Positions 1 through 9,641 are shown, counted from the stretch's first letter. The stretch is 64,000 nt of DNA from Paenibacillus sp. SYP-B3998 (GCF_010820665.1 NZ_JAAIKC010000005.1:332098-396097), one strand, 5' to 3'. The notes: generated from the sequence alone by a model not told the origin. A program made the numbers and translations.

Positions 1-1607
1 TCAGGCTGTTCCTGTTCTTTCACGGTGAGCAAATAGGTGATCCACTGGATCGTCTTACCTAGTCCCATGTCATCGGCTAGGCAGCCGCCAAGTCCGAAGC
101 GCCGAAGGAACAGCAGCCAGGAAATACCGTCTACTTGATAATGACGAAGAGAGCCTTGGAAGCTTGGCGGCGGTTGAATAACAGGAATCGACTCCGTTTG
201 TGTCAACTGATCAATCATGTGCCGCAGTTGCTCGTTCAGCTCGACCTCCATCTCGATGTAGCGGAGCTCATCCGGGTCATCTTCTGCAGGTAATAGGCCA
301 CCCGCGTCACCGGCAAAGTGAAGTTCAAGGACATCGCGAAAGGAGAGCCCCTGCTTCTTCTCCACTTGCTTCATAATTTGCTCGACTTGGGCCATAAACT
401 GCGGGTCGAGCTGAATCCAGTTGCCGCGAATCTGAATCAGCTTGCGCTTCTCTTCGAGCAGCTGATGGAATTCCTCTTCCGTCAGCTCGATATCCCCCAC
501 AGCAAGCTTCCAGTCGAATTGCATCAGCTGCGTGAGACCAAACATCGTTTCCCGGGTGGTCCCCACGGAAGATTTGATCTTCGCGCGCAGCTTGGGCCGC
601 AGCTTGCGGATGCGATCCCACCACGCCGGGAGGAATACACTCGTCCCGGCTTCCACGAGACGTACGCTTCCCTCTGCGAGGAAGCGCCAGGCCTCCTCCT
701 CCGTCAATTGTTGACGGAGGAGCGGCTGAGCTTCTGCGGCGCTGTCAGACGCCGCAGCCCCAGCAGTCGCATCCAGCCAGGGGAGGATGCGGGCCCACTT
801 CGCCGCGTCACGCTGGACGCGGCCGAGCTCTGGCAGCCACGCCTCCGGCAGTGGCTGCTCGCCGGGCACGGGAGTGCCGTCAGGCGCTATCGTGCGCAGC
901 ACGTCCGGCGTGAGCCGATCCTGCAGCATGATGCGGAGCTGCCAGCCTTCGCCATGCGCCAAATTGGGCTCGACGAGCTGCAAACAAGTTCGCATCGGCG
1001 TCCGGTCTTGACGCCAACCAATGGCGACGAGCCAATCCTCCTCGTCAAGCCATTGGTTGGCGCCGATCTCGCCGCGGCGCATCAGCGGATATGCAGCTTC
1101 GAGCTTACGCAGAGTGTCTTTCATGACGCCATCCTCGTCGACCCACTCAGGGATGAGTGCCTGAATCCAACGTGAAACCGTAGGAGTCTCCAGTACTTGC
1201 AGCTCGTCGGGTAGCTGGAGCTTCCAACCGATTTCTCCAGCTTTCCATTTATCATAATCGGGCATGAATTGACCTGTTGCTAGCGCCCCCTTGATCGCTG
1301 GCGCGAGACGGATGAGATCGGTACACGCTTGGTTCCAGCTTAGCTGAAGGTGCTGAACCGGCATGGGATCGCTAAAATATTCAAGGGCCTCCAAGGGCAG
1401 CAGCTCAATGCCTTCGCGATTTTGCCATTCGCTCGGTTCCATGAACGTGCCGTAGAAAGACGCTCGATGCCAGGCGAACAGCATGTTTTTCAAATCAAGA
1501 GCATCCCAAATACCGCCGTTTTCGCGGGTGCCCCACAAAAACAAAGAACCATTAGGTATGGAGCTAACGTGAACAGTCAGCGCACTGGTTTCGATCATCG
1601 AATCCAT
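1..1607 (-). CDS. SNF2-family DEAD/DEAH-box helicase, N-terminal part, runs off the left edge
   Basis: The reverse strand is open from an ATG at 1607 (Shine-Dalgarno GAAAGG) to the window edge, about 535 codons without a stop. The first 480 residues or so are the poorly conserved N-terminal region usual in bacterial SNF2 proteins. Near residue 512 comes the Walker A motif DDMGLGKTIQ of the SNF2 ATPase core, so motifs Ia to VI lie outside the window. SNF2 proteins are ATP-driven double-stranded DNA translocases; the substrate here is unknown. The start overlaps the end of the upstream SWIM gene by 13 bases, which suggests translational coupling and a shared complex or pathway. The family call is firm; the biological role is not. 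Confidence 0.9.
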   Translation of the reverse strand, partial: MDSMIETSALTVHVSSIPNGSLFLWGTRENGGIWDALDLKNMLFAWHRASFYGTFMEPSEWQNREGIELLPLEALEYFSDPMPVQHLQLSWNQACTDLIRLAPAIKGALATGQFMPDYDKWKAGEIGWKLQLPDELQVLETPTVSRWIQALIPEWVDEDGVMKDTLRKLEAAYPLMRRGEIGANQWLDEEDWLVAIGWRQDRTPMRTCLQLVEPNLAHGEGWQLRIMLQDRLTPDVLRTIAPDGTPVPGEQPLPEAWLPELGRVQRDAAKWARILPWLDATAGAAASDSAAEAQPLLRQQLTEEEAWRFLAEGSVRLVEAGTSVFLPAWWDRIRKLRPKLRAKIKSSVGTTRETMFGLTQLMQFDWKLAVGDIELTEEEFHQLLEEKRKLIQIRGNWIQLDPQFMAQVEQIMKQVEKKQGLSFRDVLELHFAGDAGGLLPAEDDPDELRYIEMEVELNEQLRHMIDQLTQTESIPVIQPPPSFQGSLRHYQVDGISWLLFLRRFGLGGCLADDMGLGKTIQWITYLLTVKEQEQP

Positions 1608-3187
1608 TTTCCTTTCTTCAGCTCTTCTTGGAAAGCGCGCAAACGTGAGAATTTATCCGCTAACCGATAAATGTAATGCTCCCAGCGATCGTCTTGCTCC
1701 AGCTGTTTATAGATCGCGTGTAGCTTTTTCAAGAGTCTGACAGCTGTTTTGTAGGAGGCGCGATTTTTCTCAAGCACTGCTCTTTCCGCAGCTTGATGAT
1801 AAAGCGGCAGCAGCAGCGCCGCATCGTGATCTTCAATGGCTCGCAGCTCTAGGGCATACAAGCTCAATGGTGAAATTCGATTCGCAAGCTGTAGATCGAT
1901 CCATTGTCGATAGCGTTTTGTTTGTAGCAAATAAGCCGTGTAGTAGTAATAGGAACGGGGAAGGAGAGACTCCATGACATGGACCCATTCACTATCGGAC
2001 TCAAGATGCTTCGTTGTATCGAGCCAGTACTGGCAAAACGTGCGGAAGTCATCATGATTCGCATGAGAAATCGTAGACAGAAGCCAACGAAGCCAGAATA
2101 GCGTCTTTTCCCATTGCTGATCCTTGTAGTAATAATTGAGATAAAGGAAGAAATCCTTGGCATTCGGATGAGTAAGTTTTTCCAATCGTTGGAAGGCTGT
2201 ATCCGTATTTCCTTGCATAATATCAAAGTGAGCCCTGGCAACAAGAAGGGTGTCTTTCTTGCGAGGGATCGTATCTTTCTTAGCTAGCAGCAGCTCCAGA
2301 CGCTGAATTTCTTCCTGCTGCGCCTTTGGTTGCTCTGTTAGTTTCCACCATATATATCTGTACACGAATAACCAGTCGATTGGGCTATCCTTGCCTTGTA
2401 AGGCGAATTCACCGAGCATTTTCATCGTTGCTTGCCAGTGTTTAGGTTCTGTTGTGAAGGAACGATTCACGTCCATCCGTTCCACAAATTCAACAAACTT
2501 GTCTTCGCAATTTTTGGCGGCGACTTTGCAGCCATTCTCATGATAAAAAGACAAGTAAGAGCTTTTCGTATCTTGATAAAATTGCTCGATCTTCCTCATC
2601 ATGAAGAGTACGATATGGAGCATATACAGTTCTCGCGTCGAGGCGCGCCAATCGGCGGCGTATCCCGGGAGCGTTTCTAATGCAGACTCATAGAAGGTTT
2701 CAATCGAATTCTGATGCGAGATCGAGAATCCATGGAATCTACCTTCAAATAAACGGTGCCATTCTATAGGCATAGCCTCTTCAAGCGGTATATTAGCTTT
2801 GCTAGCGTTGCGACTGGCCGAAATGGCAGCTCCGCGAGCGGGCTTCTTACGGGTGAGGATCGCTTGCTTAAGCTGCTGCAAGAGCAGCTCGGGGCGACCG
2901 TAAGGTGCGTACAGATTGAAGAAAGCCGCACCTATGTGTTTGCAAAAACCATCATAAGAGCAACTGCATTCACTGTGCACGAAGTCTTCTAAATTCAGCA
3001 CAACATTGTGCGATTTATTAGTTTCTTTGACCAGTGCGTGAATGCTAGTGCCTACAAGATCGATTTCAGCGACACGACCTTTATGAAAGTACTCCCAGCC
3101 ATTTTCCAAAACGACAGCGTCGAAGTGGATCTGGATTTGCTTAATTAGGTAGTTCATTCGATTTTTTGGAATCTGCAGTTTCAGCAT
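1595..3187 (-). CDS. SWIM zinc-finger protein
   Basis: 530 residues. A SWIM-type zinc-binding motif (CSC, ten residues or so, then CKHIG) lies near residues 74-86; SWIM fingers bind DNA or protein. The rest is rich in helices with many Leu, Trp and Tyr residues, like helical-repeat scaffolds, and has no enzyme motif. No signal peptide, so cytoplasmic. The gene is first in a two-gene operon with the SNF2 helicase, whose start lies inside this gene. SWIM and SNF2 proteins occur together in many bacteria, which supports a joint role on DNA. The start at 3187 has a GGAGG 13 bases upstream, a long spacing; a start at 3157 is possible. Confidence 0.85.
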   Translation of the reverse strand: MLKLQIPKNRMNYLIKQIQIHFDAVVLENGWEYFHKGRVAEIDLVGTSIHALVKETNKSHNVVLNLEDFVHSECSCSYDGFCKHIGAAFFNLYAPYGRPELLLQQLKQAILTRKKPARGAAISASRNASKANIPLEEAMPIEWHRLFEGRFHGFSISHQNSIETFYESALETLPGYAADWRASTRELYMLHIVLFMMRKIEQFYQDTKSSYLSFYHENGCKVAAKNCEDKFVEFVERMDVNRSFTTEPKHWQATMKMLGEFALQGKDSPIDWLFVYRYIWWKLTEQPKAQQEEIQRLELLLAKKDTIPRKKDTLLVARAHFDIMQGNTDTAFQRLEKLTHPNAKDFFLYLNYYYKDQQWEKTLFWLRWLLSTISHANHDDFRTFCQYWLDTTKHLESDSEWVHVMESLLPRSYYYYTAYLLQTKRYRQWIDLQLANRISPLSLYALELRAIEDHDAALLLPLYHQAAERAVLEKNRASYKTAVRLLKKLHAIYKQLEQDDRWEHYIYRLADKFSRLRAFQEELKKGKWIR

Positions 3188-3397
3188 GTGTGCTATCCTA
3201 CCTCCGAGCGGTACATTCCTTCTTCCATAGTAACAGATTTTTTCCGAAATTGCCCATTTCCATAGATTATGCTAAACGTCATGTAATTATCCGCGATGCG
3301 GGGAGTTATCCCTGCTTTTCTGACTATAATGTGATAAAGTGAATCTATATGCATGTGATTATGGGTAACAGGGATTATGGTGAAGGGAGAACTGCGA

Positions 3398-3691
3398 ATG
3401 GGCATTAAATTTGGCAGGGAGTACAAGGATATCGTTGCTGATTTTATGCGCGGAATCGCGCTTGTAGATGGTTTTTATGATTTATTTGAAATGACCGAGG
3501 AAGAATGGCAGGAATTGACGAACGAAGAACAGGAAGAATGCTTGCAAACGCTGGCTGACGATATTTTTTATGGATTAGGAAGCTCGCCTGTCATGCAGGT
3601 GGGAGTGGGTACGGTGCGTCACGATCCAAGCAATCATGTTCTCAAAGTGCACGATGGCGAGAAGCTGGTTTCAGTCATTTACTTAGTTTAA
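3398..3691 (+). CDS. Conserved small cytoplasmic protein, function unknown
   Basis: 97 residues from the ATG at 3398, chosen because AAGGGAG sits 8-10 bases upstream; an upstream in-frame ATG at 3377 has no ribosome-binding site. The protein is acidic (EMTEEEWQELTNEEQEE near residues 30-46), has no membrane segment and no motif I recognise. It is divergent from the SWIM/SNF2 pair and 50 bases ahead of recQ on the same strand, so it may share the recQ transcript. The codon pattern and spacing look like a genuine gene. I make no functional call. Confidence 0.7.
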   Translation: MGIKFGREYKDIVADFMRGIALVDGFYDLFEMTEEEWQELTNEEQEECLQTLADDIFYGLGSSPVMQVGVGTVRHDPSNHVLKVHDGEKLVSVIYLV

Positions 3692-3741
3692 CAAATGGCG
3701 ATGGTTAGCTGATCTGATATATAGAAAGGTGTTTATACGTT

Positions 3742-5550
3742 ATGCTTTCTGAAGCAAGAAAAGTTTTACAGCAAGTTTACGGCTACCCGGAGTTCCGAGA
3801 AGGTCAGAAAAATATAATAACGAACCTCTTAGAGGGTCAAGATACGCTTGGTATTATGCCTACAGGTGGCGGTAAATCAATCTGCTATCAGGTGCCTGCA
3901 CTGCTTCTGGAGGGCGTAACCCTTGTTATTTCTCCCCTTATTTCGTTGATGAAGGATCAGGTGGACGCTCTAACGGTATTAGGCGTTCCTGCGACGTTTA
4001 TTAACAGCACGTTAGAAGCCAGAGAAGTGGAACAACGCATGCAGGGTGCCATGCAGGGGAAGTACAAGCTGCTGTATATCGCTCCGGAGCGGCTGGAATC
4101 AGAACGGTTCCGGGCTCGGATGCATGCGCTCAATTTACCTCTTGTCGCCATCGACGAGGCACACTGCGTATCCCAATGGGGACATGATTTCCGTCCAAGC
4201 TATGTATCCATCGCCCCGTTTATTCGCGAGCTGCCTAACCGGCCGATTGTAGCGGCTTTTACCGCAACGGCAACAGCTGAGGTTACGCAGGATATCGCCA
4301 GGCTGCTTGAGCTGGATGAAGCGGGCATCTATATTAACGGCTTCAGTCGGGACAATCTGGAGCTAACGATTTTGCGTGGGGAGAACAAGCGCGATTACAT
4401 TCAAAACTATGTGAAAGAGCATACCCATCAGCCTGGGATCATCTATGCAGCGACGCGTAAAGACGTGGAAGACCTTTACGAGCTTTTACGCAAAAAAGGC
4501 TATGCTGTAGGCAAGTATCACGCGGGCTTAACCGACGAGGAACGATCCTACATGCAGGAGGCTTTCCTGTATGATGATATTCGCGTAATGATTGCAACGA
4601 ATGCATTTGGAATGGGGATTGACAAATCCAACGTCCGTTATGTCATACACTTTAACATGCCCAAAAATATGGAAGCGTATTATCAAGAAGCTGGCCGGGC
4701 GGGGCGTGACGGTGAGCCAAGTGAATGTATTCTCCTCTTCAGTGCGCAAGATATTATGACGCAGAAATTTCTCATTGAGCAGAACCAACTTTCTCCCGAG
4801 CGTAAAGCGAATGAATATAAAAAGCTTCAGACGATGATTGACTACTGTTATTCGCCACGATGCTTGCGAAACGTAATCTTGCACTATTTCGATGAAACCA
4901 ATGTCAAAGATACATGTGGGAATTGCAGCTCTTGCAAAGACGATCGGGATACCGTAGATATTACCGTCGAAGCGCAAAAAATCTTTTCTTGTATTCGTCG
5001 TATGCAAGAGCGATTTGGTATTTCCATGATTGCTTCTGTGCTCAAGGGCTCTAAGGCGAAGAAAATTGTGGATTATCGTTTTGATCGATTGCCAACGCAC
5101 GGCATTATGCGAGACCTGCCGGAAAAGGAAATATCCGACTTAATCAATGTGCTTATCTCCGAAGGATATTTAACGCTGTCCGATGGTCAATATCCAGTTG
5201 TGAAGCTGATGCAGCCAGCAGCAGATGTGTTGCAAGGGAAGCAGCAGGTGTTCCAGAAGGTCCGCAAGCAGCAGCAGAAAGCTGCCGCCATCGACAACAC
5301 TTTGTTCGAGCAACTGCGTTTGCTTCGCAGGGAGATCGCTCAACGCGAGAAAGTGCCGCCGTACATCATTTTCTCAGACAGCACACTGCGTGAGATGAGT
5401 GAGGTTTGCCCGACGACGACAGCTAGCATGCTTAGAATTAAAGGTGTTGGTGAAGTGAAATTCCGCAATTACGGCATGCCTTTCTTGGAACTGCTTCGAA
5501 CGTATGCAGGGGAAAGTGAAGTCGGCGCAGCAGCGTATGACTTTGAGTAA
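3742..5550 (+). CDS. recQ: ATP-dependent DNA helicase RecQ
   Basis: 602 residues, typical RecQ length. Walker A MPTGGGKS at residues 39-46, the DEAH box (IDEAHC) near 138, aromatic-rich loop and motif VI ([10 protein letters not shown]) near 315, then an RQC region with four zinc-binding cysteines (CYSPRC and CGNCSSC, about 372-397), and a C-terminal HRDC domain (about 515-590). RecQ unwinds DNA 3' to 5' at stalled forks and recombination intermediates. All catalytic motifs are intact. It is followed 41 bases later by a pterin dehydratase gene with its own ribosome-binding site. Confidence 0.97.
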   Translation: MLSEARKVLQQVYGYPEFREGQKNIITNLLEGQDTLGIMPTGGGKSICYQVPALLLEGVTLVISPLISLMKDQVDALTVLGVPATFINSTLEAREVEQRMQGAMQGKYKLLYIAPERLESERFRARMHALNLPLVAIDEAHCVSQWGHDFRPSYVSIAPFIRELPNRPIVAAFTATATAEVTQDIARLLELDEAGIYINGFSRDNLELTILRGENKRDYIQNYVKEHTHQPGIIYAATRKDVEDLYELLRKKGYAVGKYHAGLTDEERSYMQEAFLYDDIRVMIATNAFGMGIDKSNVRYVIHFNMPKNMEAYYQEAGRAGRDGEPSECILLFSAQDIMTQKFLIEQNQLSPERKANEYKKLQTMIDYCYSPRCLRNVILHYFDETNVKDTCGNCSSCKDDRDTVDITVEAQKIFSCIRRMQERFGISMIASVLKGSKAKKIVDYRFDRLPTHGIMRDLPEKEISDLINVLISEGYLTLSDGQYPVVKLMQPAADVLQGKQQVFQKVRKQQQKAAAIDNTLFEQLRLLRREIAQREKVPPYIIFSDSTLREMSEVCPTTTASMLRIKGVGEVKFRNYGMPFLELLRTYAGESEVGAAAYDFE

Positions 5551-5591
5551 GAAGTGGTAGTTTGTGGTTTGCGCTTGAAGGAGGCCGAGTG

Positions 5592-5897
5592 ATGAGGCTA
5601 TCGGTTACTGAAATTGATGAAAGCTTGGGACAGGCGGCTGTTGCTGGCTGGACGACAGATGATCATAAATGGATCGTTCGTAAATACCGCTTTGCAGAGT
5701 TCCTTCAAGGGATCCATTTTGTGAATGAGGTTGCGAGATTTGCCGAAGCGAGCAACCATCATCCCCTGATTGCCATCGATTACAAAATGGTTACACTGCG
5801 ATTAACCTCTTGGCACGCTGGAGGCCTAACCGCACTTGATTTCAGCACAGCGGCTCATTTTGAGCTTGCTTATAGTCGTTGTACTGCGCGTCAATAA
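5592..5897 (+). CDS. 4a-hydroxytetrahydrobiopterin dehydratase (PCD/DCoH family)
   Basis: 101 residues from the ATG at 5592, which follows GAAGGAGG with a good spacing; an upstream in-frame start at 5562 lacks such a site. The family active-site signature is visible: NHHP near residue 57, then the conserved VTLRLTSW and a GGLTALDF segment. The enzyme dehydrates pterin-4a-carbinolamine during recycling of tetrahydropterin by aromatic amino acid hydroxylases; in bacteria lacking such hydroxylases the role is often uncertain, and PCD-like proteins may help Moco synthesis. No hydroxylase gene is nearby. Its stop is 12 bases from the convergent acetyltransferase gene. Confidence 0.88.
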   Translation: MRLSVTEIDESLGQAAVAGWTTDDHKWIVRKYRFAEFLQGIHFVNEVARFAEASNHHPLIAIDYKMVTLRLTSWHAGGLTALDFSTAAHFELAYSRCTARQ

Positions 5898-5909
5898 CGT
5901 TTGGGAAGG

Positions 5910-6410
5910 TCAGTCATTTTTAGCTACGTTGTAAACCATGCAGTGGAATAGCGCTGTTCCTGTGGGGGTGCTTCTCTCATACGTATCTGTAATGGTAAAC
6001 CCCGCTCTTTCATAGGTCCGGATGGCCCGCTCGTTCCAGACGAGCACCTCCAGATCAATTTCATGCTGCGGAGCTCTACGCTTAGCCTCATCAACGAGCA
6101 GCTTAATGAGATGTTGACCTAATCCTTTGCCTGCTCCGCATAGGTCGGGTCGAAGCCCAACTCCCAAACGTGTAACGCCGACAATAGGGAAGAATTGAGC
6201 AAAGCCACACAAATGTTCATGTTCATCCACAATTGCCGCATACTGCTGAGTTCTAATGACGGGATCAGCGAACTCACTGTCGTCACGAAGCATAATTTCC
6301 CATTTTGGCCAATTATAGATGTCATAGGGTTGTGGATAGCTCCACGAGCATAATTCCTGGCCTTGAGATTGTGTGAGGACAACAATTTGCCATTTTAAAT
6401 TAAGGTTCAT
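5910..6410 (-). CDS. GNAT-family N-acetyltransferase
   Basis: 166 residues. The acetyl-CoA-binding motif A is seen as GLRPDLCGAGKGLG near residues 86-99, followed by a helix and the C-terminal NERAIRTYERAGF segment typical of GNAT folds. Cytoplasmic, substrate unknown; small-molecule or protein N-acetylation cannot be told apart from sequence. The ATG at 6410 has only a weak, distant AAGAAGGG upstream. The gene is divergent from the membrane-protein gene starting about 40 bases away. Confidence 0.88.
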   Translation of the reverse strand: MNLNLKWQIVVLTQSQGQELCSWSYPQPYDIYNWPKWEIMLRDDSEFADPVIRTQQYAAIVDEHEHLCGFAQFFPIVGVTRLGVGLRPDLCGAGKGLGQHLIKLLVDEAKRRAPQHEIDLEVLVWNERAIRTYERAGFTITDTYERSTPTGTALFHCMVYNVAKND

Positions 6411-6448
6411 TTTTGTTAATCGCCCTTCTTAGTATGGTGGAGGTCCAT

Positions 6449-7105
6449 ATGTTAGTTCAACTTGAAATTCCGATCAGTACGATTACGTTATTCTCGATGC
6501 TCGTACTGGGACTGAGCCTTTTTCGAATCTCTCTTAAGACCAGATGGCCGCTTGTTTTATTGGCGTCATTTTTTTTATCGTCTATGAGTTTTCTAGTATC
6601 AACGTTGCAGCTTAAGGCTATAATCCCTATGTTGATGATTGTCATGCAAGCTGTGCTTATTCACTACATCTTTCGATTGCGCAAATTCCTTTCCTTAATG
6701 GTAGCTTTTCTTGGTTCTCTTGGATATACCATTTATTTAGCCATTATGTATTTTCTTATGATCCTATTTACTGAGGATTCTTTGAATGATTATTTTTATG
6801 AACTTAACCTATCTGCATACGCAGTGAAAATTGTTGCTGCATGTTTCTCATGCCTTACTGGCTATATAATAGTCAAGAAAAGATTAGGTTTTACCGTTCA
6901 AATGAAACTAAGTGGTAAGTACTTACGGCAGTCGCAGAGCAAATCTTTATTCATTATATTTCTCGTCGCTTTTATATTGTTCTCCTCTGCGTATTATGCA
7001 GTTACGTTGCATATAGCTGCTATCTTCTATTCTGCTGCAAGCTTTTGCCTGTTCCTAGCTTGGATCATCTATCTGCTCTACAAAAAAGAGATGGAAGAAA
7101 GCTAA
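6449..7105 (+). CDS. Multi-pass membrane protein, possibly sensor-like
   Basis: 218 residues from the ATG at 6449, preceded by GGTGGAGG at 5-base spacing; a TTG at 6413 in the same frame lacks a site. About six or seven hydrophobic segments cover nearly the whole chain with a short basic loop near residue 145-165 (KKRLGF, KLSGKYLRQSQ). The pattern resembles the membrane part of AgrC-like sensor kinases, but no kinase domain follows: the protein ends four residues or so after the last helix (KKEMEES). I cannot assign a function. It could be an orphan sensor-membrane domain or a small transporter-like protein. Confidence 0.7.
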   Translation: MLVQLEIPISTITLFSMLVLGLSLFRISLKTRWPLVLLASFFLSSMSFLVSTLQLKAIIPMLMIVMQAVLIHYIFRLRKFLSLMVAFLGSLGYTIYLAIMYFLMILFTEDSLNDYFYELNLSAYAVKIVAACFSCLTGYIIVKKRLGFTVQMKLSGKYLRQSQSKSLFIIFLVAFILFSSAYYAVTLHIAAIFYSAASFCLFLAWIIYLLYKKEMEES

Positions 7106-7205
7106 TAGGTAGGTCCATACAAATTTTCTGACAATTTCTCCATTCAATTTTTACAAAAATAGCGTACAATAGATATATTCAAGTATTGGAATAGGAGGTC
7201 TTAAG

Positions 7206-7679
7206 ATGACTCAAGTGTTAATTAGAGAAGCAACCATACAAGATATTCCACAGCTAAAAACGCTGATGCTCGCTTATATTGTAGACTTCTATGAGTACCG
7301 TCAGCCAGAGGATGAGAAGTTGAACGGCTTAATTGATCTGCTGCTTGAGCAGAAGGATGGCATTCAGTTCGTTGCAGAAACCGAAGAAGGTACACTGGTT
7401 GGTTTCGCTACCCTGTATTTTACGTTCAGTACGCTCCGCGCATCCAAGATCGCTATAATGAACGATTTGTTTGTGACAGAGGCAGAGCGTGGGTTAGGCG
7501 CAGCAGCGAAGCTGTTCGCAGCCTGCAAAGGCTATGCGGCTAGACATGGCTATGCTAATTTATCATGGACCACGCACAAGGAAAATTTCCGTGCGCACAA
7601 ATTTTACGATAAAATGGGTGGAGAGCTAGGCGAATGGCTGAGCTATTCCATCAATCCGACGATTGGAATAGGCGATTAA
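7206..7679 (+). CDS. GNAT-family N-acetyltransferase
   Basis: 157 residues with ATAGGAGGTC and a 7-base spacer before the ATG. GNAT motif A is seen as LFVTEAERGLGAAAKL near residues 88-103, and the C-terminal FRAHKFYDKMGGE is the usual motif B region in which a Tyr follows the second helix. Substrate unknown. The rhodanese gene starts 30 bases after the stop with its own ribosome-binding site, so the two may be cotranscribed. Confidence 0.9.
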   Translation: MTQVLIREATIQDIPQLKTLMLAYIVDFYEYRQPEDEKLNGLIDLLLEQKDGIQFVAETEEGTLVGFATLYFTFSTLRASKIAIMNDLFVTEAERGLGAAAKLFAACKGYAARHGYANLSWTTHKENFRAHKFYDKMGGELGEWLSYSINPTIGIGD

Positions 7680-7709
7680 TCGATTTATATAGAAAGGTGG
7701 CCTCATACT

Positions 7710-8546
7710 ATGGAAAATATCGTGAGTCAGACTTGGCTGCTTGGACAACTGGGCAACGCGAACATTGTCATTGCGGATTGCCGTTTTGCGCTAGGACAAC
7801 CAGAAGCAGGCAGAGATTATTACTCGAAAGATCATATAACGGGCGCTGTTTATGTGGATCTGGAGCAAGACTTATCCGGTGCCAAAATGGCGCACGGAGG
7901 CCGTCATCCCTTGCCTGATTTGGGCGCATTCTCGATCCTTGTGGGTAATCTCGGTATCGATGCCACGCAAACAGTAATTGCCTATGATGACCAAGGAGGA
8001 GCCATGGCTTCCCGCCTATGGTGGATGCTTAAGTTCCTCGGCCACTCCGAGGTGTATGTGCTGGATCAGGGTTACTCGGCTTGGAAAGCAGCTGGATATC
8101 CCGTCACGGAAGAAGTGCCTGAGGTTTCCCCGCGCACCTTCTCGCCGAAGGTTCATCGATCGATGCTAGCGAGCATGGATGAGGTGAAGGACAAGCTAGG
8201 GCACGCAGGCACTGTACTCGTTGACTCTCGCGAGGAGCGCCGCTATCTCGGGCTGGAAGAGCCCATCGACGTTGTAGCTGGGCATATTCCCGGCGCACGG
8301 AATTACTTCTGGAAGGGCGTCCTCGATGAATCGGGGGCTTGGCGGAAAGCCGCAGATCAAGAGCAGCACTTTGCTGGACTTCGCGACGCGGAAGAGATCA
8401 TCGTATACTGCGGCTCTGGTGTAACGGCTTGTCCGAACGTGCTGGCGCTGACGGAAGCGGGCTTTGACAATGTGAAGCTATACAGCGGAAGCTGGAGCGA
8501 TTGGATTAGCTGGGAAGAGAACCCGATTGCTAAGGGTGAGGAGTAA
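7710..8546 (+). CDS. Sulfurtransferase, two rhodanese domains (thiosulfate/3-mercaptopyruvate type)
   Basis: 278 residues, the usual length for tandem-rhodanese enzymes. The N-terminal inactive-type domain covers about 1-130 with the family DQGYSAWKAAG segment near 115; the C-terminal catalytic domain holds the active-site loop YCGSGVTA with Cys near residue 234. The enzyme carries a persulfide on this Cys and moves sulfane sulfur from thiosulfate or 3-mercaptopyruvate to a thiol or cyanide acceptor. A loop of CGSGVTA type is seen in 3-mercaptopyruvate sulfurtransferases (SseA-like), while thiosulfate enzymes more often have CRxGx[RT], so the former is favoured. No signal peptide; cytoplasmic. 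Confidence 0.92.
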   Translation: MENIVSQTWLLGQLGNANIVIADCRFALGQPEAGRDYYSKDHITGAVYVDLEQDLSGAKMAHGGRHPLPDLGAFSILVGNLGIDATQTVIAYDDQGGAMASRLWWMLKFLGHSEVYVLDQGYSAWKAAGYPVTEEVPEVSPRTFSPKVHRSMLASMDEVKDKLGHAGTVLVDSREERRYLGLEEPIDVVAGHIPGARNYFWKGVLDESGAWRKAADQEQHFAGLRDAEEIIVYCGSGVTACPNVLALTEAGFDNVKLYSGSWSDWISWEENPIAKGEE

Positions 8547-9017
8547 GAGCGGAGAGACCGCGTTGGGCGCGGGTTGGAGGGTTGTGGCAGGTGCGAGTAT
8601 ATGACCTGTTGCGATCCTCTTTGTTTTCTCGTACAATCACTTGCAAACAAACACACGCTGAAAACAGTTACAGCAGGCCCAGAGCTAGCCAAGGTTCAAC
8701 AATCGGGACAGGTTACTGTTGAACGCTCGTCCACCTTGTCCTTCCACAAACATGCGTGGCGTCCCTTTGGCTTGGGAGCAAGAGTTCGACAGCCATGAAG
8801 AGCGAGCCATTGTGTTTGGATGGCGTTGCCTTTGTTCCCCGGTTTGTCGGCGTCGGCAGCAGGAACGTACAGGCTCGGGGGGGGGGGATTGTTGCGGCGG
8901 AGCCACGGCCTACCATTCGCGCAAACCGTCACCCTATCCGTTACCCACATCAATTCACCTTCCCTTGGATTTCGTTTACAATTGTCTTACCTACCTCGGG
9001 TAGTTTACCTTGATCTT
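8547..9017. other. Gene-free, G+C-rich interval with an 11-base G run
   Basis: About 470 bases between the rhodanese and PadR genes. All short reading frames here are small, overlapping on both strands and without a ribosome-binding site, so I call none. A run of eleven G lies at 8877-8887. Phrases such as CTTACCT, CCTTGG and GGCGTT occur here and again downstream of the butirosin-H-like gene (10680-10850), which suggests decayed flanks of an inserted segment, but I see no clean repeat boundary. Confidence 0.5.
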
Positions 9018-9055
9018 ATATTACACTAGTGTTATATTACATGTATGTAATATAA
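9018..9055 (+). promoter_or_regulatory. Two abutting palindromes, likely PadR operator
   Basis: A perfect 11-base-arm palindrome (TTATATTACAT, GT, ATGTAATATAA) spans 9032-9055. A second palindrome, ACACTAGTGT at 9023-9032, extends to 9018-9037 with one mismatched pair. They lie 14 bases before the PadR start codon and cover the expected promoter or start-site region. PadR proteins commonly bind palindromes with ATGT/ACAT half-sites and repress their own gene, which fits. Binding by this PadR is inferred. Confidence 0.7.
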
Positions 9056-9068
9056 ATGGAGGTAAACA

Positions 9069-9641
9069 ATGAATCGTCTTTCCAACGTGGAATTTATGTT
9101 GCTGCAGATTATTGCGGAATCCAAACAAGCGTCAGGGTACCAAATCAATAAGTTGATAGAGCTTAGAGGCTACAGGGAATGGGCGAATATAGGCACTACT
9201 TCTATTTACGCCGGTTTGCAGAAACTGAAAGATAAACAATTGATCCGATCCGAAGATTCCGGTCATAAGTCTGGCAAAGGACCTTTGCCGTCCACATATG
9301 TCATGATGGAAGCCGGTATAGAAGCATTGAGAAATGAAATCATCATAAGCCTAACTTCCGCGCGGGAGCGGGATAACCGTTTCGATTTAGGGCTCGCTGC
9401 GCTCCCTTTTATCAGGAAAAATGAAGCCGTGGAAGCTCTGCGGAAGCGGCAGGACTTTCTTGATGAGACATTGAGGAACATAGAGCAGAAATATGAATCG
9501 CAAGGCGGCTATCGATTGCCGCTGCACGTAAGGGCTCTTTTTCTTCACCCGATGAGTTTCATCGAAAATGAAAAGACATTTGTCGCCAATCTGATCAGCG
9601 AATTAATAGGGGAACTGGAGGGCCATGCCCATGATGATTGA
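9069..9641 (+). CDS. PadR-family transcriptional regulator
   Basis: 190 residues. The N-terminal winged helix is clear: LLQIIAESKQASGYQI (residues 11-26), then the TSIYAGLQKLKDKQLI recognition-helix and wing region, as in PadR proteins, followed by a helical C-terminal Vir-like dimerisation domain (FRKNEAVEALRKRQDFL region). GGAGG precedes the ATG by 7 bases. The gene overlaps the start of the butirosin-H-like gene, so the two form an operon, probably autorepressed through the palindromes upstream. The inducing ligand is unknown. Confidence 0.92.
   Translation: MNRLSNVEFMLLQIIAESKQASGYQINKLIELRGYREWANIGTTSIYAGLQKLKDKQLIRSEDSGHKSGKGPLPSTYVMMEAGIEALRNEIIISLTSARERDNRFDLGLAALPFIRKNEAVEALRKRQDFLDETLRNIEQKYESQGGYRLPLHVRALFLHPMSFIENEKTFVANLISELIGELEGHAHDD

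Noticed and set aside
318..1175. Long plus-strand frame of 285 codons
   Set aside because: It lies opposite the SNF2 gene, whose reverse-strand product has a clear helicase motif; the plus-strand product has no motif or ribosome-binding site.
8574..9029. Several overlapping frames on both strands before padR
   Set aside because: They overlap each other, lack ribosome-binding sites and owe their length to high G+C content.
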